NCBI RefSeq assembly: GCF_910593845.1
Contig: NZ_CAJVAS010000033.1
Coordinates: 1-64,000 of the forward strand
From: Paenibacillus solanacearum
Lineage (GTDB): Bacteria > Bacillota > Bacilli > Paenibacillales > NBRC-103111
DNA: 64,000 bases
Reading direction: 5' to 3'
The notes beneath the pieces were generated by a model that had not been told where the DNA came from, did no database searches, and worked only from the letters and a program-made list of their open reading frames with translations. Shown piece after piece: positions 33,783 to 42,108 of this stretch; positions within the stretch are counted from its first letter, which is position 1; each line of letters opens with the position of its first letter. The position numbers were made by a program, and so were the translations under genes.

Positions 33783-34976
33783 ATGAAAACCGATCCGCCG
33801 AACAGCGGAAAACCGCTTAGCGTCCCGCAGCCGATCCGGGCTGACAGCGCAGGAGGACCGGATCTGGGTCCTCGCGATGTGATGCGGGACCTAGAAAATC
33901 CGGATATGCTGGTCCCTCCGGTGACGGATGCCGGACTGCTCCCGAATTTGAAGATGTCGTTCTCCGACACGCATATGCAGCTCAATTCGGGAGGCTGGTC
34001 CCGAGAGATCACGGTCAGGGACCTGCCGATTGCCACGACGCTTGCCGGAGTCAATATGAGCCTGACCCCGGGAGGCGTGCGCGAGCTGCACTGGCACCAG
34101 CAGGCAGAGTGGGCTTACATGATTTGGGGCGGTGCGCGCATTACCGCGATCGACGCGAACGGGCGTAATTTTATTGCCGACGTCGGACCGGGTGACCTGT
34201 GGTATTTTCCGCCGGGCCTGCCGCACTCGATTCAAGGGCTGTCGGAAGGCTGCGAATTTTTGCTCGTATTCGATGACGGCCATTTTTCCGACCTGAACAC
34301 CTTGTCGATTTCCGACTGGTTCGCGCATACCCCCAAGGACGTCCTGTCCGCCAATTTCGGCGTCCCGGAAAGCGCATTCGACGCCATCCCATCCAACCAG
34401 GTGTATATTTACCAGGACCATCCGCCGGGCCCGCTGGCCAGTCAGGAAGTCGCTTCGCCCTATGGCACCGTGCCGCTCAGCTGCAGCCACCGGCTGCTGG
34501 CGCAAACGCCGCTGCAAACGTCCGGCGGCTCCGTGCGCATTGCGGACTCGACCAACTTCCCGATCTCCAAGACGGTCGCCGTCGCTCTCGTCGAGATCAA
34601 GCCCGGCGCAATGCGGGAGCTGCACTGGCATCCGAACAACGACGAGTGGCAGTATTATCTTACCGGTCAGGGACGCATGACCGTCTTCGCCGGCAACGGC
34701 GCGGCGCGCACCTTCGATTACCGGGCCGGCGATGTCGGCTATGTACCGTTCGCCTTCGGCCATTATATTCAGAACACCGGCGATGACACGCTCTGGTTTC
34801 TGGAAATATTCAAAAGCGACCGGTTCGTCGATGTATCCTTAAACCAGTGGATGGCCCTAACCCCGAAGCAGCTGGTGGAAAGCAATCTGAACGTCGGGCC
34901 CGAGCTGATCGAGCGGCTGCAAAAGGTCAAGTCGCCGGTCGTCAAGCATCCGGGCTTTACTTACTACCCCAAGTGA
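33783..34976 (+). CDS. oxdC: Oxalate decarboxylase-like bicupin
   Basis: The 397-residue protein has two cupin domains, each with a manganese site: RELHWHQQAEW (101-110) and RELHWHPNNDEW in the second half, with the N-terminal site arginine in VRELHWH. It aligns along its length with Bacillus OxdC/OxdD, which split oxalate into formate and CO2. The active-site lid, SENST in characterised decarboxylases, reads SDLNT here (169-173), so the catalytic lid glutamate is replaced by aspartate. The ATG at 33783 has an excellent GGAGGAAGGGG site; longer frames overlapping the cupin gene are not supported. It follows the cupin gene by 223 bases. Confidence 0.88.
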   Translation: MKTDPPNSGKPLSVPQPIRADSAGGPDLGPRDVMRDLENPDMLVPPVTDAGLLPNLKMSFSDTHMQLNSGGWSREITVRDLPIATTLAGVNMSLTPGGVRELHWHQQAEWAYMIWGGARITAIDANGRNFIADVGPGDLWYFPPGLPHSIQGLSEGCEFLLVFDDGHFSDLNTLSISDWFAHTPKDVLSANFGVPESAFDAIPSNQVYIYQDHPPGPLASQEVASPYGTVPLSCSHRLLAQTPLQTSGGSVRIADSTNFPISKTVAVALVEIKPGAMRELHWHPNNDEWQYYLTGQGRMTVFAGNGAARTFDYRAGDVGYVPFAFGHYIQNTGDDTLWFLEIFKSDRFVDVSLNQWMALTPKQLVESNLNVGPELIERLQKVKSPVVKHPGFTYYPK

Positions 34977-35051
34977 ACGCCGCGATCGCATACGGCTGCA
35001 GTACAGCGGACTCCTTGTGGCATTCCAGTGAAATGTACTGCGGTCATCCCT

Positions 35052-36212
35052 TTACCCCGCGGCGCTGTGCCGCGGCTGAGAGGCGGTCAACGGCCGTCTG
35101 ACGAACAGAAGGAACAAGATCAGCGAAATGACGACGGAAATGCTGCTTATTGCAAACAGGAACGGGTAACCGGCGTATTGGGATACCCACCCGAGCACGA
35201 TGGACCCGAGGCCGATGCCAAGATCGAAGGCGGTCATGTAGGTGGCCGTCGCCGCCCCTCGTTTGTCCGGATCGGCCAGCCGCAAATTGGCCGCTTGCAG
35301 CGCCGGCTGGGCTGAGCCGAATCCGATGCCGTACAATACGGCGGCCAGAATGATGCCGACCAGACCTGCGGCAGCGCTTAACGTGAGCAGCGCCAAGCCC
35401 GTGACGATCAGTGAAGGCACGATGACGTAGGCCGCTCCCTTCCGGTCGGCCAGCTTGCCGGCGACGGGCCGGATCGCGGTAAGGGCGAGTGCATAGACGA
35501 GGAAGAACGTACCCGGATTCACCTGGATCGACTCGGAGAACAGCGGCACGAACGCCGTAATCCCGCCGTATACGACGGCCAGGAAGAACGTTGCAGCCGA
35601 TACGGGCAGCACCGATTTCTCGAATAAGGCGATGCGTCCCGCTCCCGCTTTCGGCTGGAACGGGATTTTTGTTGCATACGCCACAAGCAGCGCGATGGCG
35701 GTGCTTGCCGCGGCGGCGAAAAACAATACGCGGGAGGAATGGTTGTTCATCAGCCAGATCCCGAGCACCGGGCCGATCGCCATCGCCCCGGTCATCGCCA
35801 TGCCGAACCAGCCCATTCCTTCCCCGCGGCGGCTGGCCGGGATAATATCCGTGATCGTTGTGCCGACCGCGGTGGTGGAGAACGCCCAGCTAACGCCGTG
35901 CAGTACCCGCAAAGCCAGGAGCGCCGCAATGCCGGCGATCCAGTCGTACGCATACATCGACAGCGCAAAGACGAGCAGCCCCCATATCATAAACGGCCGC
36001 CTGCCGTACCGGTCGAGCAGCCCGCCGACGATCGGCCGGAACACGACGGCGGCCAGCGTGAATGCCCCCGCCGCCAGCCCGACCTGCGACTCGCTTCCTC
36101 CAAGCTGCTTAATGTACAGCGGCATCGTCGGCAGCAGCAAATATAAAGCGGTAAACAAGAACAGCATCGCGACGGTCATCTGAATAAACGGCCGGGTCCA
36201 TAACCGCTCCAT
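35052..36212 (-). CDS. MFS transporter
   Basis: The 386-residue protein has 12 membrane segments and MFS motif A in the 2-3 loop (GGLLDRYGRRPFMIWG) repeated weakly in the second half (GKLADRKGAAYVI), with motif C-like PVLGIWLMNN. It is an efflux-type single-substrate or multidrug transporter; the substrate is unknown. The ATG at 36212 follows GGGGAGG and lies two bases after the stop of the PadR regulator gene, so the two are one operon, probably autorepressed through PadR sites upstream. Confidence 0.9.
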   Translation of the reverse strand: MERLWTRPFIQMTVAMLFLFTALYLLLPTMPLYIKQLGGSESQVGLAAGAFTLAAVVFRPIVGGLLDRYGRRPFMIWGLLVFALSMYAYDWIAGIAALLALRVLHGVSWAFSTTAVGTTITDIIPASRRGEGMGWFGMAMTGAMAIGPVLGIWLMNNHSSRVLFFAAAASTAIALLVAYATKIPFQPKAGAGRIALFEKSVLPVSAATFFLAVVYGGITAFVPLFSESIQVNPGTFFLVYALALTAIRPVAGKLADRKGAAYVIVPSLIVTGLALLTLSAAAGLVGIILAAVLYGIGFGSAQPALQAANLRLADPDKRGAATATYMTAFDLGIGLGSIVLGWVSQYAGYPFLFAISSISVVISLILFLLFVRRPLTASQPRHSAAG

Positions 36213-36214
36213 CG

Positions 36215-36757
36215 TTATTCCTCCCCTTCGATTCGCTTGATTTCCTGCGTCACCCACGAGATATCCGCTTCGCCTACATGCAGCCGGTGGTCAAAGACGC
36301 GCAGCAGCTGGACGCGCTGCATGGCGGGCTCCGGCCGATGCTTCAGCAGCTGGGCTTCGAAGTTTTTCACATAGGTTCGTATCGCCTGAAGATGGGCCAA
36401 ATACTGCTTCAGACAAGCAAGCCGAACGTCCTTGGTCACATACTGGAAATAAACCATCTTGAAATTTACGAGACGCTCGCTGTCCGCATGGGATTCGATC
36501 GGTTCCACCATCAGCTCGTGAAACCGGGCGCGGCCGGCCTCTGTCAGCGCATATACCTTCCGCAGTCTCCCTCCTTCCGACTCCTCCTCGTGCCGAAGCA
36601 GAATGAGTCCGCTGTCTACAAGACGGGACAGCAGCGGGTACAGCGTTCCCGAGCTGATCTGCCGACCGGGTCCGGCAGCGTTCTTCAGTATTTCCTGCAG
36701 CATATAGCCATGCTTCTCCCCCGTCATCAGCTCGCCCAGCACAAACAATTCGTACAT
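36215..36757 (-). CDS. PadR-family transcriptional regulator
   Basis: The 180-residue protein is a PadR regulator with its C-terminal domain: MYELFVLGELMTGEKHGYML, QISSGTLYPLLSRLVDSGLI and GGRLRKVYALTEAGR form the winged helix (1-85), followed by a helical Vir_C-like domain with many aromatic residues. Family members repress efflux genes and release DNA on binding phenolics or drugs. The ATG at 36757 has GAGGAGG six bases upstream. It is the first gene of an operon with the MFS transporter. Confidence 0.9.
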   Translation of the reverse strand: MYELFVLGELMTGEKHGYMLQEILKNAAGPGRQISSGTLYPLLSRLVDSGLILLRHEEESEGGRLRKVYALTEAGRARFHELMVEPIESHADSERLVNFKMVYFQYVTKDVRLACLKQYLAHLQAIRTYVKNFEAQLLKHRPEPAMQRVQLLRVFDHRLHVGEADISWVTQEIKRIEGEE

Positions 36758-36773
36758 CTCATACCTCCTCATA

Positions 36774-36828
36774 TATGTCGAATCGATATATGTTGCCGAT
36801 ACATGAATTATATGTCGATCCGACATAT
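36774..36828 (-). promoter_or_regulatory. PadR operator candidates
   Basis: A perfect inverted repeat ATATGTCG-ATC-CGACATAT occupies 36810-36828. A second, imperfect one (ATATATGTCGA...CGATATATG) lies at 36774-36792. PadR proteins typically bind ATGT-N8-ACAT, which fits the first box. Confidence 0.6.
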
Positions 36829-36947
36829 GTGTCAACAAACAAAGAACCTCTTGAGATGATGCTCCAGAAAGATGCCCCGCGTAGCGATGAGCAATAAACG
36901 GATGACTCCCTCTCCCTTTCTTTCCTGCATATATAACTGCTCAACCT

Positions 36948-36965
36948 AACTGTATCGATACAGTT
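36948..36965 (+). promoter_or_regulatory. 18-bp perfect palindrome before the EamA gene
   Basis: AACTGTATCGATACAGTT is perfectly self-complementary; a further half-site CTGTAT occurs at 36975-36980. Sites with CTGTAT/ATACAG are typical of MocR/GntR-type regulators, none of which is encoded in the window. Confidence 0.55.
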
Positions 36966-37079
36966 GCCGTAATCCTGTATTGTTCGAACCTGCGTTTCGT
37001 CATACGATGGCGTTACCGGATCGCCGATTGCCTGCGCCAGCGCAATTCCGGTGTCCATTGGAAAGGAGGACTGATTCAA

Positions 37080-38024
37080 TTGCTATTGCCTCAAGAAAAG
37101 AAGCTTGCTTATGCCATGGTTGTCGTGAACGCTTCGATTATCGGCCTATCGTTCTTGTTTACGAAGATGGCGCTGGAACATGCGAGTCCGATCGATACGT
37201 TGGCATTCCGGTTCGCCCTATCGTTCGCCGTCATGTCGATCCCGGTCTTGCTCGGCCAGGTGAAGCTGCAATATCGCGGTAAGCCGACAGGCCAAGCGCT
37301 GCTGCTGGCCGCCGCCTATCCGCTCGGGTTCTTTACGTTCCAGACGTACGGGCTGAAGCACGCCTCCTCTTCCGAGGGAGGCATCCTGTATGCGTTCACT
37401 CCGGTGCTTACCCTGCTGCTCGCCTCCGTTTTTTTGAAAGAAGCGACCACCTTGCGGCAGAAGCTGTCCATTTTCTTGTCGGTGTTCGGTGTGGTGTTCA
37501 TTTTTACGATGAAAGGAAGCGGCATCGACTGGTCGAACGTAACGGGGATATTGCTGCTGTTCTTGTCGGGCCTTGCATTCGCCGGTTATAGTGTGCTGGC
37601 CCGCTCGTTGCTTCGAACGTTCAGCCCGGCGGAAATTACATACTTGACGCTCGGCGTCGGCTTCGCTGCGTTTAGCGCCGTAGCGCTTGCCGGTCACGCC
37701 GCCGCGGGGACGCTTGGCTCGTTCGTCGCCCCTCTTGCGTCAGGCGGCTTCCTCGTCTCAATCGGCTATCTCGGGATATTGTCCTCGCTTGTGACCGCCC
37801 TGACGGCGAATTACGCCTTGTCGAAGATGGAGGCTTCCCGGATGAGCGTCTTCTCCAATTTGTCCGTCGTCGTCTCCCTCGCGGCGGGAGCCTTGATTCT
37901 CGGCGAGAACATCACATGGTACCATGCGATCGGATCGGCGCTCATTCTTGCCGGCGTGACCGGGGCGAATATGCGCTCCCGCCGAAACAAAGCGAAGCCG
38001 CGCGCCGCCACGCCGACTGGATAA
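37080..38024 (+). CDS. EamA-family (DMT) transporter
   Basis: The 314-residue protein has ten membrane segments in two EamA repeats, with GLSFLFTKMALEHASPIDTL and the late EASRMSVFSNLSVVVSLAAGALILGE as repeat landmarks. Members export amino acids or metabolites. It is clearly paralogous to the protein encoded at 59899-60948, sharing PIDTL, GLKHASSSEGGIL/GLQYATSAEGGII and FLKE segments throughout. The start is TTG at 37080, nine bases after GGAGGA. A perfect palindrome 115 bases upstream suggests tight control. Confidence 0.9.
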   Translation: MLLPQEKKLAYAMVVVNASIIGLSFLFTKMALEHASPIDTLAFRFALSFAVMSIPVLLGQVKLQYRGKPTGQALLLAAAYPLGFFTFQTYGLKHASSSEGGILYAFTPVLTLLLASVFLKEATTLRQKLSIFLSVFGVVFIFTMKGSGIDWSNVTGILLLFLSGLAFAGYSVLARSLLRTFSPAEITYLTLGVGFAAFSAVALAGHAAAGTLGSFVAPLASGGFLVSIGYLGILSSLVTALTANYALSKMEASRMSVFSNLSVVVSLAAGALILGENITWYHAIGSALILAGVTGANMRSRRNKAKPRAATPTG

Positions 38025-38093
38025 AGGGTTCGTGCGGCAGGAAACAATAACAATCAGCAAGTCAACCCAAGCTTAAGGAGCTGAATCATTTCT

Positions 38094-38732
38094 ATGTCAT
38101 CCACCCTAAAAGCCGATTTTTTCGAAGTGGTCCGGGAACGTCATGCCGTCAAGCAGTACGACCCCGCGTTTACATTAAGCGAGCAAGAGATTCTGGAGCT
38201 TCTGGACATTGCCGGCAGCGCGCCGTCGGCATGGAACCTGCAGCATTGGACGTTCCTCGCCATCACCGATCCGGCAGCCAAGCAAAATCTGCTGCCTATC
38301 GCGTACGGGCAGCAGCAAGTCGTCGACGCCTCCGTCGTCGTTGCCGTGCTCGGCAATTTGCAGGCGAACCGGAATGCGGAAGCGATCTACGGCCCCGCTG
38401 TGCAAGCCGGTCTGATGCCGGAAAAGATCAAGACGGGCCTGATCGAACAGATTGACTACGCCTATGCCAACATCCCGACCGTGCCGCGCGATGAAGCGAT
38501 CCGCAATGCTTCATTTGCCGCTATGCAGCTCATGCTCGCGGCAAAAGCGAAAGGGCTCGACTCTTGCCCGATGGGCGGGTATGATGCCGCCCGATTCGTC
38601 GAGACGTTCCATGTTCCGGAACAGTACATACCGGTTCTGCTCGTCGCAATCGGCAAGGCGGCCGCTCCGGCCCGCCCATCCGGACGTTTCCCGGTAAGCC
38701 GTACCGTCGTCTGGAATCAATTTGGGGACTAA
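38094..38732 (+). CDS. Nitroreductase-family protein
   Basis: The 212-residue FMN enzyme has the nitroreductase landmarks RHAVKQYDP (FMN phosphate), SAPSAWNLQHWTF (the typical SPSxxNxQPW segment) and the C-terminal GGYDAARF...VAIGKAA. It resembles YodC/YdgI-type NAD(P)H oxidoreductases that reduce nitro compounds and quinones. It is 69 bases downstream of the EamA transporter on the same strand and may be co-transcribed. AAGGAG precedes the ATG at 38094. A bidirectional terminator follows. Confidence 0.91.
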   Translation: MSSTLKADFFEVVRERHAVKQYDPAFTLSEQEILELLDIAGSAPSAWNLQHWTFLAITDPAAKQNLLPIAYGQQQVVDASVVVAVLGNLQANRNAEAIYGPAVQAGLMPEKIKTGLIEQIDYAYANIPTVPRDEAIRNASFAAMQLMLAAKAKGLDSCPMGGYDAARFVETFHVPEQYIPVLLVAIGKAAAPARPSGRFPVSRTVVWNQFGD

Positions 38733-38754
38733 GCGCTAGACTGATTCCAATATA

Positions 38755-38803
38755 AAACCAGCGGCAGACCACAAAATTTAAGGTCGTGGGCAGCCGCTGG
38801 TTT
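38755..38803. terminator. Bidirectional Rho-independent terminator
   Basis: AAACCAGCGGC (38755-38765) pairs with GCCGCTGGTTT (38793-38803), with an inner ACCAC/GTGG pairing. It lies between the convergent nitroreductase and AHSA1-type genes. Confidence 0.85.
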
Positions 38804-38836
38804 ATTGAACGTATTCGCTTTTTATTGCTCCGGTTC

Positions 38837-39307
38837 TCAGACGGACATCTTCTGCAACTGCGCTTCGAGCCGGTCGAGATTTTGCTCGTTGGCCGGAGCG
38901 GCGATATGCTTGATGGCGCTATATTCCCTTGCGTTTTCGAACAGCTGGCGCCAAGTCAGTCTGGTCTGGCCGCCAAGATCCTCGAAGATTGCCGTGAGCT
39001 GAAAATAAGGTGCGCCAAGATGCCGCAGCACGATCCGTTCAGGCCCGATTTCGACAAATTCGCTTTTGTTGGGATAATCGACTCCGTTCGGTCCGTGCAT
39101 CACAAACTCCCATTTCCCTCCCGGCCGTAAATCAAATGTGTGAAACGTATTCGTAAACCCGTTCGGACCCCACCACTGCGCCAAATGCTCGGGTTTTGTC
39201 CAGGCTTCGTAAACTAGAGCGGGAGAAGCATTGATCACCCGCGTGTTTACAAATTCACAATCTTCCGCTGCGCTGATTTCGCGATTTGCCGCATGTTGTT
39301 CCGTCAT
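38837..39307 (-). CDS. SRPBCC/AHSA1-family protein
   Basis: The 156-residue protein shows the classic AHSA1 pattern: TRVINASPALVYEAWTKPEHLAQWWGP, TFDLRPGGKWEFVMHGP, EFVEIGPERIVL and LTWRQLFENAREY. It is a soluble ligand-binding START-like protein. It is unrelated in detail to the second AHSA1-type protein at 29272-29733, which diverges in the WW loop. The gene is alone on the minus strand with no ArsR regulator beside it. Confidence 0.9.
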   Translation of the reverse strand: MTEQHAANREISAAEDCEFVNTRVINASPALVYEAWTKPEHLAQWWGPNGFTNTFHTFDLRPGGKWEFVMHGPNGVDYPNKSEFVEIGPERIVLRHLGAPYFQLTAIFEDLGGQTRLTWRQLFENAREYSAIKHIAAPANEQNLDRLEAQLQKMSV

Positions 39308-39446
39308 TCCTGTTCCTCCTATGCATGGTAAAGTAGGTTAAACGCTCTCCAAATGACAACCAGCTCGTCCAGCATTCCTGCCGTGCAGCTAAATTATAAA
39401 ACATGACGTTACGTCAAGTGCAAGCGTCGAAATCTCAATAGCGCAT

Positions 39447-40019
39447 TTACTTGCGGCGGTACGCTCGCTCATGGAATCGCGTAATGCTGCGAAACAGCGT
39501 CTCTCCGTCCTTCGGCAGCGGGCTTGTCTCGTCGAAGTTGCAATACATCGCCTGATAAGGCTCCGGCACCCAGATGTACTGATGGATATAGTCAGTGAGA
39601 TGGAAGCCGTTCGCCTCCCAGAAGCGGATGCGCCGGCGGTTCGCCTCTATCTGGTCGGACTCCACTTCAACGATGATTCCCCTGCACTGCGCGTCTGTGA
39701 GGCGCGACCACTGCTTGATGCGATCGAGCATGTATCCGCCATAGCCGCTGCCGCGCATCGTTTGACGAACCGCCAAGTAATCGATGATCAGGGCATCCGC
39801 TTCCCGGTCGAATCCGGTAAGCGCCATACCGACCGTTTCCTGTCCTTGCGCGATGGTGTGAAGCTGGCACATTCCTCGTTCAAACATGCGGCGAATGATG
39901 CCGCGGTTTTTTTTGCCGTCACCGGGGAACGACTGCTCGTATATTGGCTCCGCAGCGTCCCAGCGGGCTTCATCCCACGTATCCGTCACGTGATACGTCG
40001 CCTGGTCCAAAGCATCCAC
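39447..40019 (-). CDS. GNAT-family N-acetyltransferase
   Basis: The 190-residue protein contains the acetyl-CoA pyrophosphate loop in RQTMRGSGYGGYMLDRI (Q/RxxGxG/A) and LIIDYLAVR in the preceding strand, typical of GNAT enzymes. The substrate is unknown. The GTG at 40019 is preferred because AAAGGGTGG lies seven bases before it; an ATG at 40073 gives an 18-residue extension that has no ribosome binding site and looks non-coding. A histidine phosphatase gene ends four bases upstream of the longer reading. Confidence 0.85.
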   Translation of the reverse strand: MDALDQATYHVTDTWDEARWDAAEPIYEQSFPGDGKKNRGIIRRMFERGMCQLHTIAQGQETVGMALTGFDREADALIIDYLAVRQTMRGSGYGGYMLDRIKQWSRLTDAQCRGIIVEVESDQIEANRRRIRFWEANGFHLTDYIHQYIWVPEPYQAMYCNFDETSPLPKDGETLFRSITRFHERAYRRK

Positions 40020-40076
40020 AGCTGTCCCACCCTTTCGGAATCGTCTTCCTTTCAGTATAACATCCCGCGGCACAGA

Positions 40077-40703
40077 TTACTCCGACTCTAGCGCCGCCTC
40101 CCGCTCCGGCGTCCCTTGGCCCGCCGCTTGAACGCGATCCCACAGCCGCCTTGTCCTAACGTAGCGCAAGCCGTCAAATTCCATCCTGTACACATCCGGC
40201 TTCGTCGTGCCAAGCAAAAATTCCAAGCCGAACCGCTTGTCATAATGCCCCATCATCAAGGTCATGACGGCGCCGTGCGTGCCGATCGCAATGGCGCGCC
40301 CTGGATGCGCCGCGAGCAGCTGGTTCAGGACGGCCACCGCCCGCTTCTGGCAGTCGCTGTTCGATTCCCCGCCCGGCAAAGCATAGCTCGGATCGGAGAA
40401 CGACTTCTCCAGCATCGGCATCAGCTCCTCATCGGGCATACGGACGTCTTCCTGCGTAAAGATACGTTCCTTCAAATCTTCAATAATCGTAATCGGCTGC
40501 CCCGCTCTCCGGGCCAACGGCTCCATCGTCAATGCAGCCCGCCGGTACGGACTGGAGACGAATACGTCGATTCCCTCCTCCGCCAGCGCATCGGTCAATC
40601 GCGCCGCATCGGCGTGCCCCCGGTCCGTCAGTCCTCTTGTTCGCTCCGTGCCTTCTGCCTTCGGCGATTCACCGTGGCGGATCATATACACATACGTTTT
40701 CAT
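40077..40703 (-). CDS. Histidine phosphatase family protein
   Basis: The 208-residue protein starts MKTYVYMIRHGESPKAEG, with the phosphohistidine in RHGES (about H10), the arginine in SSPYRRA and the second catalytic histidine in GTHGAVM. This is the small phosphatase branch. It is not closely similar to the other histidine phosphatase at 4803-5423. GGAGAAGAGG precedes the ATG at 40703. It lies just upstream of the acetyltransferase gene on the same strand and may be co-transcribed. Confidence 0.9.
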   Translation of the reverse strand: MKTYVYMIRHGESPKAEGTERTRGLTDRGHADAARLTDALAEEGIDVFVSSPYRRAALTMEPLARRAGQPITIIEDLKERIFTQEDVRMPDEELMPMLEKSFSDPSYALPGGESNSDCQKRAVAVLNQLLAAHPGRAIAIGTHGAVMTLMMGHYDKRFGLEFLLGTTKPDVYRMEFDGLRYVRTRRLWDRVQAAGQGTPEREAALESE

Positions 40704-40876
40704 CGCAGCCTCTTCTCCTATGAATAGATATCGTTCGTTGATATGGATTCGGGTAACCCGGTCCAAGTTGATCCCGTTACGGTTCTAATGATACGGATTA
40801 CCGGCCGTCGATAAAGTGAAACTCGCAGAGGGCGATTTTCCTATTTTCATGGATTCGCACTCCTGCGCACAACGCC

Positions 40877-40904
40877 AAAAAGCCGCCGTCTCAATCCCGG
40901 CAGC
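40877..40904 (-). terminator. Rho-independent terminator after the radical SAM gene
   Basis: On the minus strand GCTGCCG-N9-CGGCGGC followed by five T, 40 bases beyond the stop of the radical SAM gene. Confidence 0.7.
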
Positions 40905-40944
40905 CCAATCGCTTATTCCTATAGTGCCCTCTTGTCCGAGGCAG

Positions 40945-41820
40945 CTATGTCCCGAACCTTTGGCGGTACCCGCATCTGCGGCATAACGACTCGACAGCCT
41001 CCCTGCGGGAAAAGCCGTCTACGAGCGCATTCGCCCGCTCTCCCTCTACAATATCGGAGAAGGAGGCCTGATGAAGATTGCCCAGCCGGATGACGCCTTC
41101 CCCATCCAGGCAGCACGGCACGACCGTCCCGTCCACGAGAATGGCAGCCTGCGTGCGAAGCGCATGGCAGAAGCCTTTGCCGTCATCTTCGGGAGCCGTC
41201 AAGCTGGGCCACTGGAATTCATAGTCCTGATTCAAGTAGACGCGGTCGGCGACTTTTAAGCCCTCGCCCGGCACGACCTTCTCTTCGATCTTGTAATCGA
41301 GACCGAATTCCTTCTCGATCACTTCAAGCGTTTGGCGGTTCCGCTTCCGCTGCAAGTTGGTCATATTGTCCTGGGTCAAATTCCACAGACGGAACGAGAA
41401 GATGATCTTATGCTCCGCCCCTTCCCGCACGAACGAAAGAATTTCCCGTAAATACATTTCCCGGTTAGTCGAGCCCTCATGCCCGTCAAAGCTGTGCAGC
41501 GAGAAATTCATCTGCCGCAGCGCCGGCTTGCCAAGCAATTTATGCCGGTTTTTCGCGATCAGCGTCCCGTTGGTCGTAATATTGACCTTGAACCCTTTCT
41601 CATGGCTGAGATCGAGCAGCTCGTCGATTCGGGGATGAAGCAGCGGCTCTCCCTTCACGTGAAGATAAATATAATCGGTATGCGGCTTGATCTCGTCCAG
41701 CCGTTTCGAGAAATCCTCCGTTGTAATGAAATTGGCCTTGCGCTCCGTGGGCGGGCAAAAGCTGCAGGCAAGATTGCAAATGCTCGTAATTTCTATATAT
41801 ACCTTCTTAAATGTTTTCAA
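40945..41820 (-). CDS. Radical SAM/SPASM-domain protein
   Basis: The 291-residue protein begins MKTFKKVYIEITSICNLACSFC, with the SAM-radical cluster cysteines CxxxCxxC at 15, 19 and 22. The core barrel follows (YLHVKGEPLLHP, INITTNGT-like NITTNGTLI), and the C-terminal SPASM region has CCLDGEG and CRRCGYRQ for an auxiliary iron-sulfur cluster. SPASM proteins modify peptides or other substrates; no precursor peptide gene is evident nearby. The TTG at 41820 gives the family-typical N-terminus and has GGGGA upstream; the ATG at 41874 would add 18 basic residues. Confidence 0.88.
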   Translation of the reverse strand: MKTFKKVYIEITSICNLACSFCPPTERKANFITTEDFSKRLDEIKPHTDYIYLHVKGEPLLHPRIDELLDLSHEKGFKVNITTNGTLIAKNRHKLLGKPALRQMNFSLHSFDGHEGSTNREMYLREILSFVREGAEHKIIFSFRLWNLTQDNMTNLQRKRNRQTLEVIEKEFGLDYKIEEKVVPGEGLKVADRVYLNQDYEFQWPSLTAPEDDGKGFCHALRTQAAILVDGTVVPCCLDGEGVIRLGNLHQASFSDIVEGERANALVDGFSRREAVESLCRRCGYRQRFGT

Positions 41821-42108
41821 AGCGATTATCCCCGTTCCAGATGATTCGTATTTATAAGTTCGATGCTTGCGCATGCCTTTTCATCATAACATGGGGGACC
41901 GCTACAAGAAACGGTGCATTTTGCAAAAAAACCGGAACCGCTCTAGCAAGCGTCCGGCCGCAGCGCCGCGCCTCACCCTCGTCCGTGCAGCGGAGGCATG
42001 CATCTTGCCGGGCCGTCGTGGGAAAAATAAGCAATATTGCCCTTTAAGTGCCAGCCCGTTTCTGCTATATTTATACATTAATTGACACCGTTCGGAAGAG
42101 GAGGGCTT

